Assembly: GCA_900469445.1 (NCBI GenBank)
Contig: UBXM01000010.1
Coordinates: 62,001 to 126,000, forward strand
Source of the DNA: Hyphomicrobiales bacterium
Lineage (GTDB): Bacteria; Pseudomonadota; Alphaproteobacteria; Rhizobiales; Rhizobiaceae
Direction: 5' to 3'
DNA length: 64,000 bases
Numbering within the stretch: position 1 is the stretch's first letter; each line of letters opens with the position of its first letter. Below, piece by piece: positions 38,910 through 49,278 of the stretch. A model generated the notes under the pieces. That model worked only from the letters and a program-made list of their open reading frames with translations. It was not told the origin of the DNA and searched no databases. The translations under genes were made by a program, and so were the position numbers.

Positions 38910-39968
38910 ATGGCGCAAACCAAATCCGCGTCTGCATCCGGCCGCAAGCCAGCGGCAAAATCTGCCAGCAAAACAGTCTCCAAGGAATTCACCGGCAAGA
39001 ACACGCCGGAATTCGGCAAGGACGATGATCTGCATGCATATCGCGAGATGCTGCTGATCCGTCGTTTCGAAGAGAAGGCCGGCCAGCTCTATGGCATGGG
39101 CTTCATCGGCGGCTTCTGCCACCTCTATATCGGCCAGGAAGCTGTCGTCGTCGGCATGCAGATGGCGCAGCAGGAAGGTGATCAGGTCATCACCGCCTAT
39201 CGCGACCATGGTCACATGCTCGCTTGTGGCATGAGCCCGCGCGGCGTCATGGCGGAACTGACCGGGCGTCAGGGCGGCTTGTCGAAGGGCAAGGGCGGCT
39301 CGATGCACATGTTCTCCAAGGAGAAGCATTTCTACGGCGGTCACGGCATCGTCGGTGCGCAGGTTTCGCTTGGTACCGGTCTCGCCTTTGCCAACGCCTA
39401 TCGCAACAACGACAGCGTTTCGGTTGCCTATTTCGGCGATGGCGCTGCCAACCAGGGTCAGGTCTACGAGAGCTTCAATATGGCGGCTCTCTGGAAACTG
39501 CCGATCATCTACATCGTCGAGAACAACCGCTACGCCATGGGCACCTCGACTGCCCGTGCAACCGCACAGTCGAACTATTCGATGCGCGGCGTCGGATTCG
39601 GCATCCCGGGCGTCCAGGTGGACGGCATGGATGTACGCGCCGTCAAGGCTGCGGCTGACGAGGCGCTCGCCCATTGCCGTGCCGGCAAGGGTCCGATCAT
39701 TCTCGAAATGCTGACCTACCGTTACCGTGGTCACTCCATGTCCGACCCGGCAAAGTACCGCTCCAAGGAAGAAGTGCAGAAGATGCGCTCGGAGCAGGAT
39801 CCGATCGAACAGGTTCGCAACCGTCTGCTCGAAAAGGGCTGGGCAAGCGAGGACGAGCTGAAGGCGATCGACAAGGATATCCGCGACATTGTTACGGATA
39901 GCGCCGACTTCGCCCAGAACGATCCGGAGCCGGATGCATCCGAGCTCTACACCGATATCCTGCTCTAA
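38910..39968 (+). CDS. pdhA: Pyruvate dehydrogenase E1 component, alpha subunit
   Basis: Thiamine-diphosphate-dependent decarboxylase subunit of the alpha2beta2 E1 type, 352 residues. The TPP motif runs from GDGAANQG to VENN, and [16 protein letters not shown] is the N-terminal signature. An Ala/Lys/Ser-rich N-terminal tail of about 30 residues ([17 protein letters not shown]) precedes the domain. AGGGAGG lies upstream of the ATG. pdhB follows after 20 bases. Confidence 0.97.
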   Translation: MAQTKSASASGRKPAAKSASKTVSKEFTGKNTPEFGKDDDLHAYREMLLIRRFEEKAGQLYGMGFIGGFCHLYIGQEAVVVGMQMAQQEGDQVITAYRDHGHMLACGMSPRGVMAELTGRQGGLSKGKGGSMHMFSKEKHFYGGHGIVGAQVSLGTGLAFANAYRNNDSVSVAYFGDGAANQGQVYESFNMAALWKLPIIYIVENNRYAMGTSTARATAQSNYSMRGVGFGIPGVQVDGMDVRAVKAAADEALAHCRAGKGPIILEMLTYRYRGHSMSDPAKYRSKEEVQKMRSEQDPIEQVRNRLLEKGWASEDELKAIDKDIRDIVTDSADFAQNDPEPDASELYTDILL

Positions 39969-39988
39969 GCGCGGGGAGGAAAGAACCT

Positions 39989-41395
<1,407 letters not shown>

Positions 41396-41410
41396 GGGAA
41401 GGGTGATAGG

Positions 41411-42751
41411 ATGCCTATCAACATCACCATGCCTGCCCTTTCTCCGACCATGGAAGAGGGCAACCTCGCCAAGTGGCTGGTCAAGGAAGGCGACAAGATC
41501 AAGTCCGGCGACGTAATCGCCGAGATCGAAACCGACAAGGCGACGATGGAAGTCGAAGCCGTGGACGAGGGCGTGATCGCCAAGATCGTGGTCCCGGCCG
41601 GCACGGAAGCGGTCAAGGTCAACGCGCTGATCGCCATCATCGCCGAAGAAGGCGAAGACGTGGCGGCCGCTGCTGCCGGTGCGGGTTCCGCGCCGAAGGC
41701 AGAGGCCAAGGCGGAAGCGGCTCCGGCTGCAAAGACCGCTGACGCTCCGAAGGCTGCCGCTCCGGTCACCGACGCTGCTCCGGCACCGTCGACGCCGGCT
41801 CCGGTTGCCGATGGCAAGCGTGTCTTCTCTTCGCCGCTCGCTCGCCGTCTCGCCAAGGAAGCCGGTCTCGATCTGTCCGCCGTCACCGGCACCGGCCCGC
41901 ATGGCCGTGTCGTCAAGGCAGACGTCGAAAAGGCTGCTGCTGGCGGTAGTGCAAAGGCAGCACCGGCTCCGGCCGCTGCGGCTCCGGCTGCCGCAAAGGG
42001 TCCGTCGGACGAGAGCACGCTCAAGCTGTTTGCGGAAGGCTCCTACGAGCTTCTGCCGCATGACGGCATGCGCAAGACGATCGCCGCACGCCTGACCGAG
42101 TCGACCCAGACGGTTCCGTCCTACACGGTATCGATGGATTGCGAACTCGACGCGCTGATGAAGCTGCGCGCCGAAATCAACGCTTCGGCTCCGGTGAAGA
42201 AGACCGAAAAGGGCGAAGTCCCGGCCTTCAAGCTGTCGGTCAACGACTTCATCATCAAGGCGATGGCGCTTGCCCTGCGTGATGTCCCGATGGCAAACGC
42301 CTCCTGGACCTCGACGGCCCGCGTGCTGCACAAGCATTCCGACGTCGGTGTCGCCGTCTCCATTCCGGACGGTCTGATCACGCCGATCGTTCGCAAGGCC
42401 GAAACCAAGGCTCTGTCGGTCATCTCCAACGAGGTGAAGGACATGGCCAAGCGCGCTCGCGACAAGAAGCTGAAGCCGGAAGAATACCAGGGCGGCACGA
42501 CTTCCGTGTCCAACCTCGGCATGTTCGGCGTTTCTTCGTTCACCTCGATCGTCAACCTGCCGCAGGCTTCGATCGTGTCGATCGGCGCCGGCGTCGAGAA
42601 GCCGGTCGTCCGTAACGGCAAGATCGAAGTGGGTACGGTGATGTCGGCAACCTTTGCCTTCGACCACCGCGTCATCGATGGCGCGCTCGGCGCGGAACTC
42701 GCTTCCGCCTTCAAGCGCTACATCGAAAACCCGATGTCGATGCTGGTTTGA
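41411..42751 (+). CDS. pdhC: Pyruvate dehydrogenase E2, dihydrolipoamide acetyltransferase
   Basis: Core of the complex, 446 residues. Order: one lipoyl domain (K43 in [13 protein letters not shown]), Ala/Pro-rich linker, peripheral subunit-binding domain ([19 protein letters not shown], then [14 protein letters not shown]), second linker, and the acetyltransferase catalytic domain ending with the active-site histidine in FDHRVIDGA. Starts 15 bases after pdhB. Also called aceF in other species. Confidence 0.97.
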   Translation: MPINITMPALSPTMEEGNLAKWLVKEGDKIKSGDVIAEIETDKATMEVEAVDEGVIAKIVVPAGTEAVKVNALIAIIAEEGEDVAAAAAGAGSAPKAEAKAEAAPAAKTADAPKAAAPVTDAAPAPSTPAPVADGKRVFSSPLARRLAKEAGLDLSAVTGTGPHGRVVKADVEKAAAGGSAKAAPAPAAAAPAAAKGPSDESTLKLFAEGSYELLPHDGMRKTIAARLTESTQTVPSYTVSMDCELDALMKLRAEINASAPVKKTEKGEVPAFKLSVNDFIIKAMALALRDVPMANASWTSTARVLHKHSDVGVAVSIPDGLITPIVRKAETKALSVISNEVKDMAKRARDKKLKPEEYQGGTTSVSNLGMFGVSSFTSIVNLPQASIVSIGAGVEKPVVRNGKIEVGTVMSATFAFDHRVIDGALGAELASAFKRYIENPMSMLV

Positions 42752-42791
42752 TGTCGGTGCTGAAGCTCCGGCGCGAGGGAGGCAAGAGAAG

Positions 42792-43307
42792 ATGAGACGG
42801 AATTCAATTCGCCTTACCGTTATCTTGGCGCTTTCATTTGCCGGATTCCTTCAGCCTTACATCTGGACGCCGCAAACCTATGCGGCGTCTGAAACCAATG
42901 TCGAGGTTGCCTCGAAACGTTTGGGCTTCGAGGAGGCTTATCTGCCGACATTGGACGGCATCATCGCTGAATCGCGGAAATTCGGCATGTTTTCGGGTCG
43001 CAAGAATAGGGACACCGAGGAGTTGCGCATCCGGCTGATACGCGAGCGTGTCGTTGCCGGAAAAAGCGATGTGCTCGGAAAAACCCGCGAAAGCGTAGCG
43101 GAAACGCTGTCGGATGAAGAGCTTGCCCATCTTCTCGCAAATCTCGTTCGCGAGGACGGCAAGATTGACGACCCAAAGGCATCCGAGACGAGGGAGATCG
43201 TCGTAAAGCTTTATCGCGACGCCATCTTCAACGCGATCATGGCTTCGGTCGTTCCGGTTCAGGAGCAGGCGGACAAGATGGTTGAAGCTGGTGAGGCGAC
43301 AAAGTGA
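42792..43307 (+). CDS. Secreted protein of unknown function
   Basis: A 171-residue protein I do not recognise. It has a signal peptide (MRRNSIRLTVILALSFAGFL onward) with a probable cleavage after YAA near residue 32. The mature part is helical and charged (LGFEEAYLPTLDGIIAESRK; LSDEELAHLLANLVREDGK). It starts 40 bases after pdhC and overlaps the esterase gene (GTGA), so it is transcribed with the pdh operon. No catalytic motif, lipobox or further membrane segment is visible. Confidence 0.78.
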   Translation: MRRNSIRLTVILALSFAGFLQPYIWTPQTYAASETNVEVASKRLGFEEAYLPTLDGIIAESRKFGMFSGRKNRDTEELRIRLIRERVVAGKSDVLGKTRESVAETLSDEELAHLLANLVREDGKIDDPKASETREIVVKLYRDAIFNAIMASVVPVQEQADKMVEAGEATK

Positions 43308-43942
43308 AAACGGTTCTCTGCTTCGGCGACAGCATCACCTGGGGTTTCGACCCCGAAGGCTCCGGTCGTCACGCGTTCGAAGATCGTTGGCCGAGTGTTC
43401 TCGCCTCCGCTCTCGGTGAAGGCGTCACGGTCATCGCCGAAGGTTTGAATGGCCGGACCACCGGTTATGACGATCATCTGGCCGATTGCGACCGCAATGG
43501 CGTCAAAAACCTGCCGACGCTTCTGCATACCCATCAGCCGCTTGATCTCGTTGTCATCATGCTCGGCACCAACGATATGAAGCCGGCGATTGCCGGGACC
43601 GCCTTTGCGGCCCGCGCCGGCATCCAAAGACTCGTGGGGCTGACCCGCCATCACGAGTATTCGTTCGATTATGATGCGCCGGATATTCTCATCGTATCGC
43701 CGCCACCGCTCTGCGAAACGGCTGATCCGGTGTTTTCGGCGATGTTCCGGGGCGCGATCGAGGAATCGTCGATGCTCGCCTCGCTCTATCGCGATCTTGC
43801 CGATGATCTCGGCTGCGGTTTCTTCGACGCAGGTTCGGTTGCGCGTACCAGTCCTATCGACGGCGTGCACCTGAATGCAGAGGGAACTCGGGCAATTGGT
43901 CGCGGTCTGGAGCCGATCGTTCGAATGATGCTTGGCCTTTGA
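43304..43942 (+). CDS. SGNH/GDSL hydrolase family esterase
   Basis: Esterase/lipase-like protein of 212 residues with the four SGNH blocks: S10 in FGDSITWG, G in LNGRTTG (near 48-54), N90 in LGTNDM, and D186/H189 in DGVHLN. Closest in pattern to arylesterases of the Agrobacterium/Mycobacterium Act type, which also catalyse acyl transfer. GTG start at 43304 overlaps the preceding stop. No signal peptide, so it is likely cytoplasmic even though its neighbour is secreted. Substrate unknown. Confidence 0.87.
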   Translation: MKTVLCFGDSITWGFDPEGSGRHAFEDRWPSVLASALGEGVTVIAEGLNGRTTGYDDHLADCDRNGVKNLPTLLHTHQPLDLVVIMLGTNDMKPAIAGTAFAARAGIQRLVGLTRHHEYSFDYDAPDILIVSPPPLCETADPVFSAMFRGAIEESSMLASLYRDLADDLGCGFFDAGSVARTSPIDGVHLNAEGTRAIGRGLEPIVRMMLGL

Positions 43943-44012
43943 TCTGGATCAACGGAGGTAATTTTAGGCGGACCTAGCGTGGTGCTTTCCAAATCTAAAA
44001 AGGACTTGCACG

Positions 44013-44285
44013 ATGTCTGGTACGCTGCACGAACTGGCCGCAGAATTTCCGGATTTCAGGGCGCTCGTGCGCCATCTTCAGCAGACGGATGGGCATTTTG
44101 CCCGACTTTGCAGAAGCTATGAAGATCTGAGCCGGAGGGTTCATGTGGCCGAGAAACGCAACGAGCCGGCAGGCGATGCAATGCTCATCGACATGTGCAA
44201 GCAGCGCAGGCAGCTCAAAGAAGAAATCTACGGGATGCTGGTTCAACCTGAACCGGACGCTGAAGTGATCAAGCTGGCGGTATGA
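44013..44285 (+). CDS. DUF465 family protein (YdcH-like)
   Basis: A 90-residue, helical, charged protein with the pattern LVRHLQQTDGHFARLCRSYE and IDMCKQRRQLKEEIYGMLVQ typical of DUF465/YdcH proteins. Function unknown. Located between the esterase and lpdA in the pdh cluster. Confidence 0.85.
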   Translation: MSGTLHELAAEFPDFRALVRHLQQTDGHFARLCRSYEDLSRRVHVAEKRNEPAGDAMLIDMCKQRRQLKEEIYGMLVQPEPDAEVIKLAV

Positions 44286-44363
44286 CGCCAGACGCTTCCA
44301 TCCCGTGAAGACCTCAAGGCCTTCGAGCCTTGGGTCCTGTAGAAACAAGGATTGGAAGCGCTC

Positions 44364-45809
44364 ATGTCCAACGCTTATGACGTTATTGTAATCGGCTCCG
44401 GCCCTGGTGGTTATATCGCTGCAATCAGGGCCTCGCAGCTCGGCATGAAGGTTGCCGTCGTCGAGCGCGAGCATCTTGCCGGCATTTGCTCCAACTGGGG
44501 CTGCATCCCGACCAAGGCACTGCTGCGCACCGCCGATGTCCTGCACACCGCCACCCACGCCAAGGACTATGGCCTGACGCTCGAAGGTTCGATCAAGCCG
44601 GACGTCAAGGCGATCGTTGCGCGTTCGCGTGGTATTGCCGCGCGGATGAACAACGGCGTCGGTTTCCTGTTCAAGAAGAACAAGGTCGACATCATCTGGG
44701 GTGAAGCCAAGATCACCAAGCCGGGCGAAATCGTCGTCGGCAAGTCTTCCAAGCCGGTCATGCAGCCGCAGGGTCCGGTGCCGAAGAATACGCTGGGTGA
44801 GGGCACCTACACTGCCAAGCACATCATCGTCGCCACCGGTGCGCGCCCGCGCGCGCTTCCCGGCATCGAGCCGGATGGCAAGCTGATCTGGACCTATTTC
44901 GAAGCCATGAAGCCGGAAGAGCTGCCGAAGTCGCTGCTCGTCATGGGCTCGGGCGCCATCGGCATCGAATTCGCCTCCTTCTACCGCACCATGGGCGTCG
45001 ACGTTACCGTCGTCGAAATCATGAGCCAGGTCATGCCGGTCGAAGATGCGGAAATCTCTGCCTTTGCCAAGAAGCAGTTCGAAAAGCAGGGCATCAAGAT
45101 CCATCTCGAAGCCAAGGTTGCCAAGGTGGAGAAGGGTGCAAACTCTGTTACCGCGACGATCGAGAAGAAGGACGGTTCGTCTGAAAAGATCACTGCTGAT
45201 CGCATGATCTCGGCTGTCGGCGTTCAGGCGAACATCGAAAACATCGGCCTCGAAGCTGCAGGCGTTAAGACCGACCGTGGCTTCATCGTCATCGACGGTT
45301 ACGGCAAAACTAACGTTCCCGGCATCTACGCGATCGGCGACGTTGCCGGTGGCCCGCTGCTCGCCCACAAGGCCGAGCATGAAGCCGTCGTCTGCGTCGA
45401 AAAGATCGCCGGCCTGCCGAACGTCCATCCGACCGACAAGGGCAAGATCCCGGGCTGCACCTATTGCAACCCGCAGGTCGCCTCGGTCGGTCTCACCGAA
45501 GCCAAGGCCAAGGAACAGGGCCGCGACATCCGTGTCGGCCGCTTCTCCTTTGCCGCAAACGGCAAGGCCGTCGCACTCGGCGAAGACCAGGGCATGGTCA
45601 AGACGATCTTCGACAAGAAGACCGGCGAACTGCTCGGGGCCCACATGGTCGGCGCTGAAGTCACCGAACTGATCCAGGGTTTTGTCGTCGCGATGAACCT
45701 CGAGACGACCGAAGAAGACCTGATGCACACGATCTTCCCGCATCCGACCATTTCGGAATCGATGAAGGAAAGCGTGCTCGACGCCTATGGTCGCGTGCTG
45801 AACGCCTAA
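44364..45809 (+). CDS. lpdA: Dihydrolipoyl dehydrogenase (E3)
   Basis: FAD-dependent disulfide reductase of 481 residues that reoxidises lipoyl groups in the PDH complex. FAD-binding GSGPGG at residues 11-16; redox-active disulfide C42 and C47 in GICSNWGCIPTK; second Rossmann motif VMGSGAIGIEFASF; C-terminal catalytic His-Glu pair in the HPTISE stretch. The ATG at 44364 has GGAA upstream; an in-frame TTG at 44352 is less likely. Its linkage to pdhABC marks it as the PDH-specific E3. Confidence 0.97.
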   Translation: MSNAYDVIVIGSGPGGYIAAIRASQLGMKVAVVEREHLAGICSNWGCIPTKALLRTADVLHTATHAKDYGLTLEGSIKPDVKAIVARSRGIAARMNNGVGFLFKKNKVDIIWGEAKITKPGEIVVGKSSKPVMQPQGPVPKNTLGEGTYTAKHIIVATGARPRALPGIEPDGKLIWTYFEAMKPEELPKSLLVMGSGAIGIEFASFYRTMGVDVTVVEIMSQVMPVEDAEISAFAKKQFEKQGIKIHLEAKVAKVEKGANSVTATIEKKDGSSEKITADRMISAVGVQANIENIGLEAAGVKTDRGFIVIDGYGKTNVPGIYAIGDVAGGPLLAHKAEHEAVVCVEKIAGLPNVHPTDKGKIPGCTYCNPQVASVGLTEAKAKEQGRDIRVGRFSFAANGKAVALGEDQGMVKTIFDKKTGELLGAHMVGAEVTELIQGFVVAMNLETTEEDLMHTIFPHPTISESMKESVLDAYGRVLNA

Positions 45810-45840
45810 GTTGGGCGTCTGACTTGGGCTTGCGGGCCAG

Positions 45841-45972
45841 GCCCTTACCCTAGCCCTCTCCCCGCATGCGGGGAGAGGGGACGAGCTTCGATTGAGGCAG
45901 CGAGAATGCGGCCTTGGTCCTTCTCTCCGTCAAAACGGGGAGAAGGTGGCGGCAGCCGGATGAGGGGAAACG
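45841..45972. repeat. RIME-like intergenic palindromic repeat
   Basis: Between lpdA and the GlsB-type gene lie two strong palindromes. The first is a perfect 26-base palindrome (45854-45879) with arm CCCTCTCCCCGCA. The second (45919-45946) pairs CCTTCTCTCCGT with ACGGGGAGAAGG around CAAA. The sequence ending GGCGGCAGCCGGATGAGGGG is typical of the short mosaic repeats of rhizobial genomes (RIME type). Identity is by recall of the motif; copy number elsewhere cannot be seen here. Confidence 0.75.
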
Positions 45973-46066
45973 TTGGGAGGAAAGGGTCTCCCGAAGCATT
46001 CCAATGTTGCGTAAACGCGCATTATTCCCCATATGCCCACGGCATTATCAGAATTAGGAGAATGGA

Positions 46067-46312
46067 ATGGGCGTCGGCTGGTTTGCAGCAATCATCATCG
46101 GGGGCTTGGCGGGCTGGCTTGCCGGCAAGCTGATGGACATGCGCTTCGGCATTTTCATGAACATCATCATCGGCATTGTCGGCGCGGTGCTCGCCAATGC
46201 GATCTTCGACAGCGCTAATATCCATGTCGCCGGCGGATGGCTGGGTTACCTCGTACAGGGTTTCGTCGGTTCTTGCATTTTGCTATTTGTCGCCAAACTC
46301 GTCAGACGTTGA
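46067..46312 (+). CDS. GlsB/YeaQ/YmgE family stress-response membrane protein
   Basis: An 81-residue glycine-rich membrane protein (MGVGWFAAIIIGGLAGWLAG) with three hydrophobic segments, the transglycosylase-associated/GlsB family pattern including IIIGIVGAVLANAIF and the C-terminal basic end KLVRR. Members are often induced by stress, but their role is unclear. It sits between the repeat and lipA on the same strand. Confidence 0.88.
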   Translation: MGVGWFAAIIIGGLAGWLAGKLMDMRFGIFMNIIIGIVGAVLANAIFDSANIHVAGGWLGYLVQGFVGSCILLFVAKLVRR

Positions 46313-46350
46313 CGGGGGCCGCCATGTGAGCGGCGGAGGAACAGTCTACC

Positions 46351-47325
46351 ATGGTCACCATTCTCGACAGGACGTCGCTCTCGGACGAGAAGCGCATCCG
46401 TCACCCTGAAAAGGCGCATCGGCCCGATACCGAGGTCATGCGCAAGCCGGATTGGATCCGCGTCAAGGCGCCGGTGTCCAAGGGCTACCAGGAAACCCGT
46501 GCGATCGTCCGTGAAAACAAGCTGGTGACGGTCTGCGAAGAGGCGGGCTGTCCCAACATCGGTGAGTGCTGGGACAAGAAGCACGCCACCTTCATGATCA
46601 TGGGCGAGATCTGTACCCGCGCTTGCGCCTTCTGCAATGTCGCGACAGGCAAGCCCAATCCGCTCGATATGGCCGAGCCGGAGAGTGTCGCACGCGCCGT
46701 CAAGGAAATGGGGCTGCAGCACGTCGTCATTACCTCCGTCGACCGTGACGATCTGGATGATGGTGGTGCGGAACATTTCGAAAAGGTGATCTGGGCGATC
46801 CGCGCGGCATCGCCGCTGACGACGATCGAGATCCTGACGCCGGACTTCCTGAAGAAGCCGGGCGCGCTGGAGCGTGTCGTTGCAGCAAAGCCGGATGTCT
46901 TCAACCACAATATGGAAACCGTTCCGGGCAATTATCTTACTGTTCGTCCCGGCGCGCGCTATTTCCATTCGATCCGGCTTTTGCAGCGGGTGAAGGAACT
47001 CGATCCGACGATGTTCACCAAGTCCGGTATCATGGTCGGTCTCGGCGAAGAGCGGAATGAAGTGCTGCAGTTGATGGATGACCTCAGAACGGCGGATGTC
47101 GACTTCCTGACGATCGGCCAGTATCTGCAGCCGACGCGCAAGCATCACAAGGTCGAGAAGTTCGTGACGCCGGAGGAGTTCAAGTCCTACGAGACGGTCG
47201 CCTATACGAAGGGTTTTCTGATGGTCGCATCGAGCCCGCTGACCCGTTCGTCTCATCACGCCGGCGACGATTTTGCCCGTCTTCGGGCTGCGCGTGAAAA
47301 GAAGCTACTGGCTGCCGCCGAATAG
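46351..47325 (+). CDS. lipA: Lipoyl synthase
   Basis: Radical SAM enzyme of 324 residues that inserts two sulfurs into octanoyl groups on lipoyl domains, here those of PdhB, PdhC and others. The auxiliary cluster ligands are C62, C67 and C73 ([12 protein letters not shown]), and the radical-SAM ligands are C88, C92 and C95 (CTRACAFC). The C-terminal serine ligand lies in RSSHHAGD. Placement directly downstream of lpdA is functionally sensible. Confidence 0.97.
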   Translation: MVTILDRTSLSDEKRIRHPEKAHRPDTEVMRKPDWIRVKAPVSKGYQETRAIVRENKLVTVCEEAGCPNIGECWDKKHATFMIMGEICTRACAFCNVATGKPNPLDMAEPESVARAVKEMGLQHVVITSVDRDDLDDGGAEHFEKVIWAIRAASPLTTIEILTPDFLKKPGALERVVAAKPDVFNHNMETVPGNYLTVRPGARYFHSIRLLQRVKELDPTMFTKSGIMVGLGEERNEVLQLMDDLRTADVDFLTIGQYLQPTRKHHKVEKFVTPEEFKSYETVAYTKGFLMVASSPLTRSSHHAGDDFARLRAAREKKLLAAAE

Positions 47326-47347
47326 GGCGGCAACCTGTCTCAAGTCA

Positions 47348-47533
47348 TTATTCGGCGGCTTCAACCTTCGGCCGCTTGTCCTGGCCGTGCCTGCGTTCAC
47401 GCAGCGTGCCTTTTTGCCCTCGTGCCTCGCCTTTTGCCATTTCGATGAAATAGGCGAGCACCGGCATGCCATTCATGTCTGCAAGCTGCTTTGCTGATTC
47501 CAGCAGCTTTATCATCTGTGCGAAATCGTCCAT
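47348..47533 (-). CDS. Small protein of unknown function
   Basis: A 61-residue protein (MDDFAQMIKLLESAKQLADM; then VLAYFIEMAKGEARGQKG) on the minus strand, convergent with lipA. The N-terminal 40 residues form a probable amphipathic helix pair and the tail is basic. The start at 47533 is chosen on the good Met and the helix beginning there; a longer open frame reaches 47617. I recall similar short proteins in Rhizobiaceae but cannot name a family. Confidence 0.6.
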   Translation of the reverse strand: MDDFAQMIKLLESAKQLADMNGMPVLAYFIEMAKGEARGQKGTLRERRHGQDKRPKVEAAE

Positions 47534-47720
47534 GGGTATGCGTCTTTCGGATCGATAGATCTTTGAAATATTGCAACGCATCAATATAGGGCAGATTGCG
47601 ATCTTGGAATACTGCAACCAAGCTGCGTTACATTAAATTTCTTTAACTTGAAAAAGCTCAAACTGGAAGTGTGCACTGCGACAAAATGACCGGGGTCGGT
47701 GTTTTCGGGGAGTGAACGGC

Positions 47721-48281
47721 GTGCCTGCTATGGACGAGAATGAGGCTGTTGAAGCGCTTCGGCGGGCTGATCGCATCCTTGTGATCGGCTGTTCGGGCGG
47801 CGGTAAATCGACGCTTTCGCGTCAGATAAGCGCTCATCTCGGGCTGAGTTACATTTCCATGGATCGGGATTTCTACTGGCTTCCGGGTTGGAAAAAGCGC
47901 GACCGGTCGTCGACGCGTCGCCTGATCGCGGATGCGGTTGCGGGCGATCGCTGGCTGATGGACGGGACGGGGTCTTCCAGCTTCGATCTTCGGATGCCGC
48001 GGGCAGGCTTCATCATCTGGGTGCGGATGCCGCGCTGGCTTTGTCTATGGGGTGTCTTTTCGCGAGGCGTCCGTTATCGGGGCCGATCACGGCCGGACAT
48101 GGCTCCCGGATGCCCGGAACGGCTCTATGATGGCGAATTCCTCTCCTTCATCTGGAATTTTGAGCGGCAGACTGCACCGAGGATCGTCGACGGCATTTCC
48201 CGCTTCAATCCCGATTGCCCGATTTTGATGCTGACGTCGCGTGCGCAGATGCGCCGGCTTCTGGATGGTCTCGGGGCTTGA
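47721..48281 (+). CDS. P-loop kinase-like ATPase (FlaR/topology-modulation type)
   Basis: AAA/adenylate-kinase-like protein of about 186 residues. The Walker A is VIGCSGGGKST, followed by the LSYISMDRDFYWLPGW stretch that places it in the 'DNA topology modulation protein FlaR'-like kinase family, whose substrate is not established. A C-terminal segment has RPDMAPGCPERLYDG. The start is a GTG at 47721 with GGGGAG eight bases upstream; GTG at 47712 and ATG at 47730 are alternatives. Same strand and close to the COQ10-like gene. Confidence 0.8.
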   Translation: MPAMDENEAVEALRRADRILVIGCSGGGKSTLSRQISAHLGLSYISMDRDFYWLPGWKKRDRSSTRRLIADAVAGDRWLMDGTGSSSFDLRMPRAGFIIWVRMPRWLCLWGVFSRGVRYRGRSRPDMAPGCPERLYDGEFLSFIWNFERQTAPRIVDGISRFNPDCPILMLTSRAQMRRLLDGLGA

Positions 48282-48312
48282 TCTTCATCGGGGCGCAGCT
48301 TAACTCCACACC

Positions 48313-48771
48313 ATGCCAAAGTTCGAAATTCGCCGCCCGGTCAAGCACAGTCCCGAAAAGATGTACGCCCTTGTTGCGGATGTCGAGCGTTACCCGGAAT
48401 TCCTGCCGCTATGCGAGGCGCTGGTCATTCGAAGCCGGAAGGAAAGGGATGGGAAAACCCTGCTGCTGGCGGATATGACGGTGGGCTACAAGGCGATCAA
48501 GGAAACCTTCACGACCCAGGTTCTTCTCAATCCCGCCGAACAGGCCATCGATGTGAAATATATCGAAGGACCGTTCAAATATCTCGACAATCGCTGGCGT
48601 TTCGAACCGGCGACCGATGGCGGTGAAGGCTGTGTCGTGAATTTCTACATCGACTACGAATTCAAGAGCATGATTCTCGGTGCACTGATGGGCTCGATGT
48701 TCGATCGCGCCTTCCGGATGTTTACCGATGCCTTCGAAACGCGTGCAGACAAGATCTACGCTGCGGCCTGA
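48313..48771 (+). CDS. COQ10/RatA-type START-domain protein
   Basis: A 152-residue member of the polyketide-cyclase/START superfamily, in the COQ10-like branch: MPKFEIRRPVKHSPEKMYAL, VERYPEFLPLCEAL, and the C-terminal FDRAFRMFTDAFETRADK. In mitochondria and bacteria COQ10 binds ubiquinone and supports respiration; RatA in E. coli acts on ribosomes. The COQ10 role is more likely in an alphaproteobacterium, but both are inference. Convergent with cinA. Confidence 0.88.
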   Translation: MPKFEIRRPVKHSPEKMYALVADVERYPEFLPLCEALVIRSRKERDGKTLLLADMTVGYKAIKETFTTQVLLNPAEQAIDVKYIEGPFKYLDNRWRFEPATDGGEGCVVNFYIDYEFKSMILGALMGSMFDRAFRMFTDAFETRADKIYAAA

Positions 48772-48774
48772 GCG

Positions 48775-49278
48775 CTATTCGAGCTCCGCCACCTCGATCA
48801 CCATTTCCAAAGCGGTGCGCAACGTGGCAAGGCGAACTTCGGTGCGGCCGATATCACCGTAGCGCATTTCCCGATGCAGGATCGTGCCCGAGCGGTTGCG
48901 GGCAGCTATATGAACAAGGCCGACAGGCTTTTCAGCCGATCCGCCGCCGGGGCCGGCAATACCCGTCACCGCCACTGCGATATCGGCGCGAGAGCGAAAA
49001 AGCGCGCCCTGGACCATTTGCAGGGCAGTCTGCTCGGATACGGCGCCGTAGGCCTTCAGTGTCGTTGCATTGACGCCCAGAAGGTCCATCTTCGCTTCGT
49101 TCGTGTAGGTGACGAAGCCACGATCGACGACGGCCGAAGAACCGGCGATATCCGTCAGGGCGCCGATGATTAGGCCGCCGGTGCAGGATTCGGCCGTAGA
49201 AATCATCAATCCGCGTTCGGAGAGTGCCCAGACGATGCGGCGCGCTTCATCCTCGATATCTATTGGAAACAGGCTCAT
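48775..49278 (-). CDS. CinA family protein (nicotinamide-nucleotide amidase domain)
   Basis: A 167-residue stand-alone C-terminal CinA domain with the signature [17 protein letters not shown] and [18 protein letters not shown]. Such domains hydrolyse NMN to nicotinic acid mononucleotide (PncC-type). The N-terminal MoaB-like part of full-length CinA is absent. The start overlaps the ispDF stop by four bases, so the two genes are translationally coupled, a common arrangement in alphaproteobacteria. Confidence 0.93.
   Translation of the reverse strand: MSLFPIDIEDEARRIVWALSERGLMISTAESCTGGLIIGALTDIAGSSAVVDRGFVTYTNEAKMDLLGVNATTLKAYGAVSEQTALQMVQGALFRSRADIAVAVTGIAGPGGGSAEKPVGLVHIAARNRSGTILHREMRYGDIGRTEVRLATLRTALEMVIEVAELE

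Noticed and set aside
43995-45743. A 582-codon open frame opposite lpdA
   Set aside because: Antisense shadow covering lpdA and the DUF465 gene; low-complexity Asp/Val/Arg composition.
47633-47648. TTAA-like direct repeat resembling a CtrA site (TTAAATTTCTTTAAC)
   Set aside because: The spacing is six rather than seven bases between the TTAA elements, and one match in AT-rich DNA is not enough.
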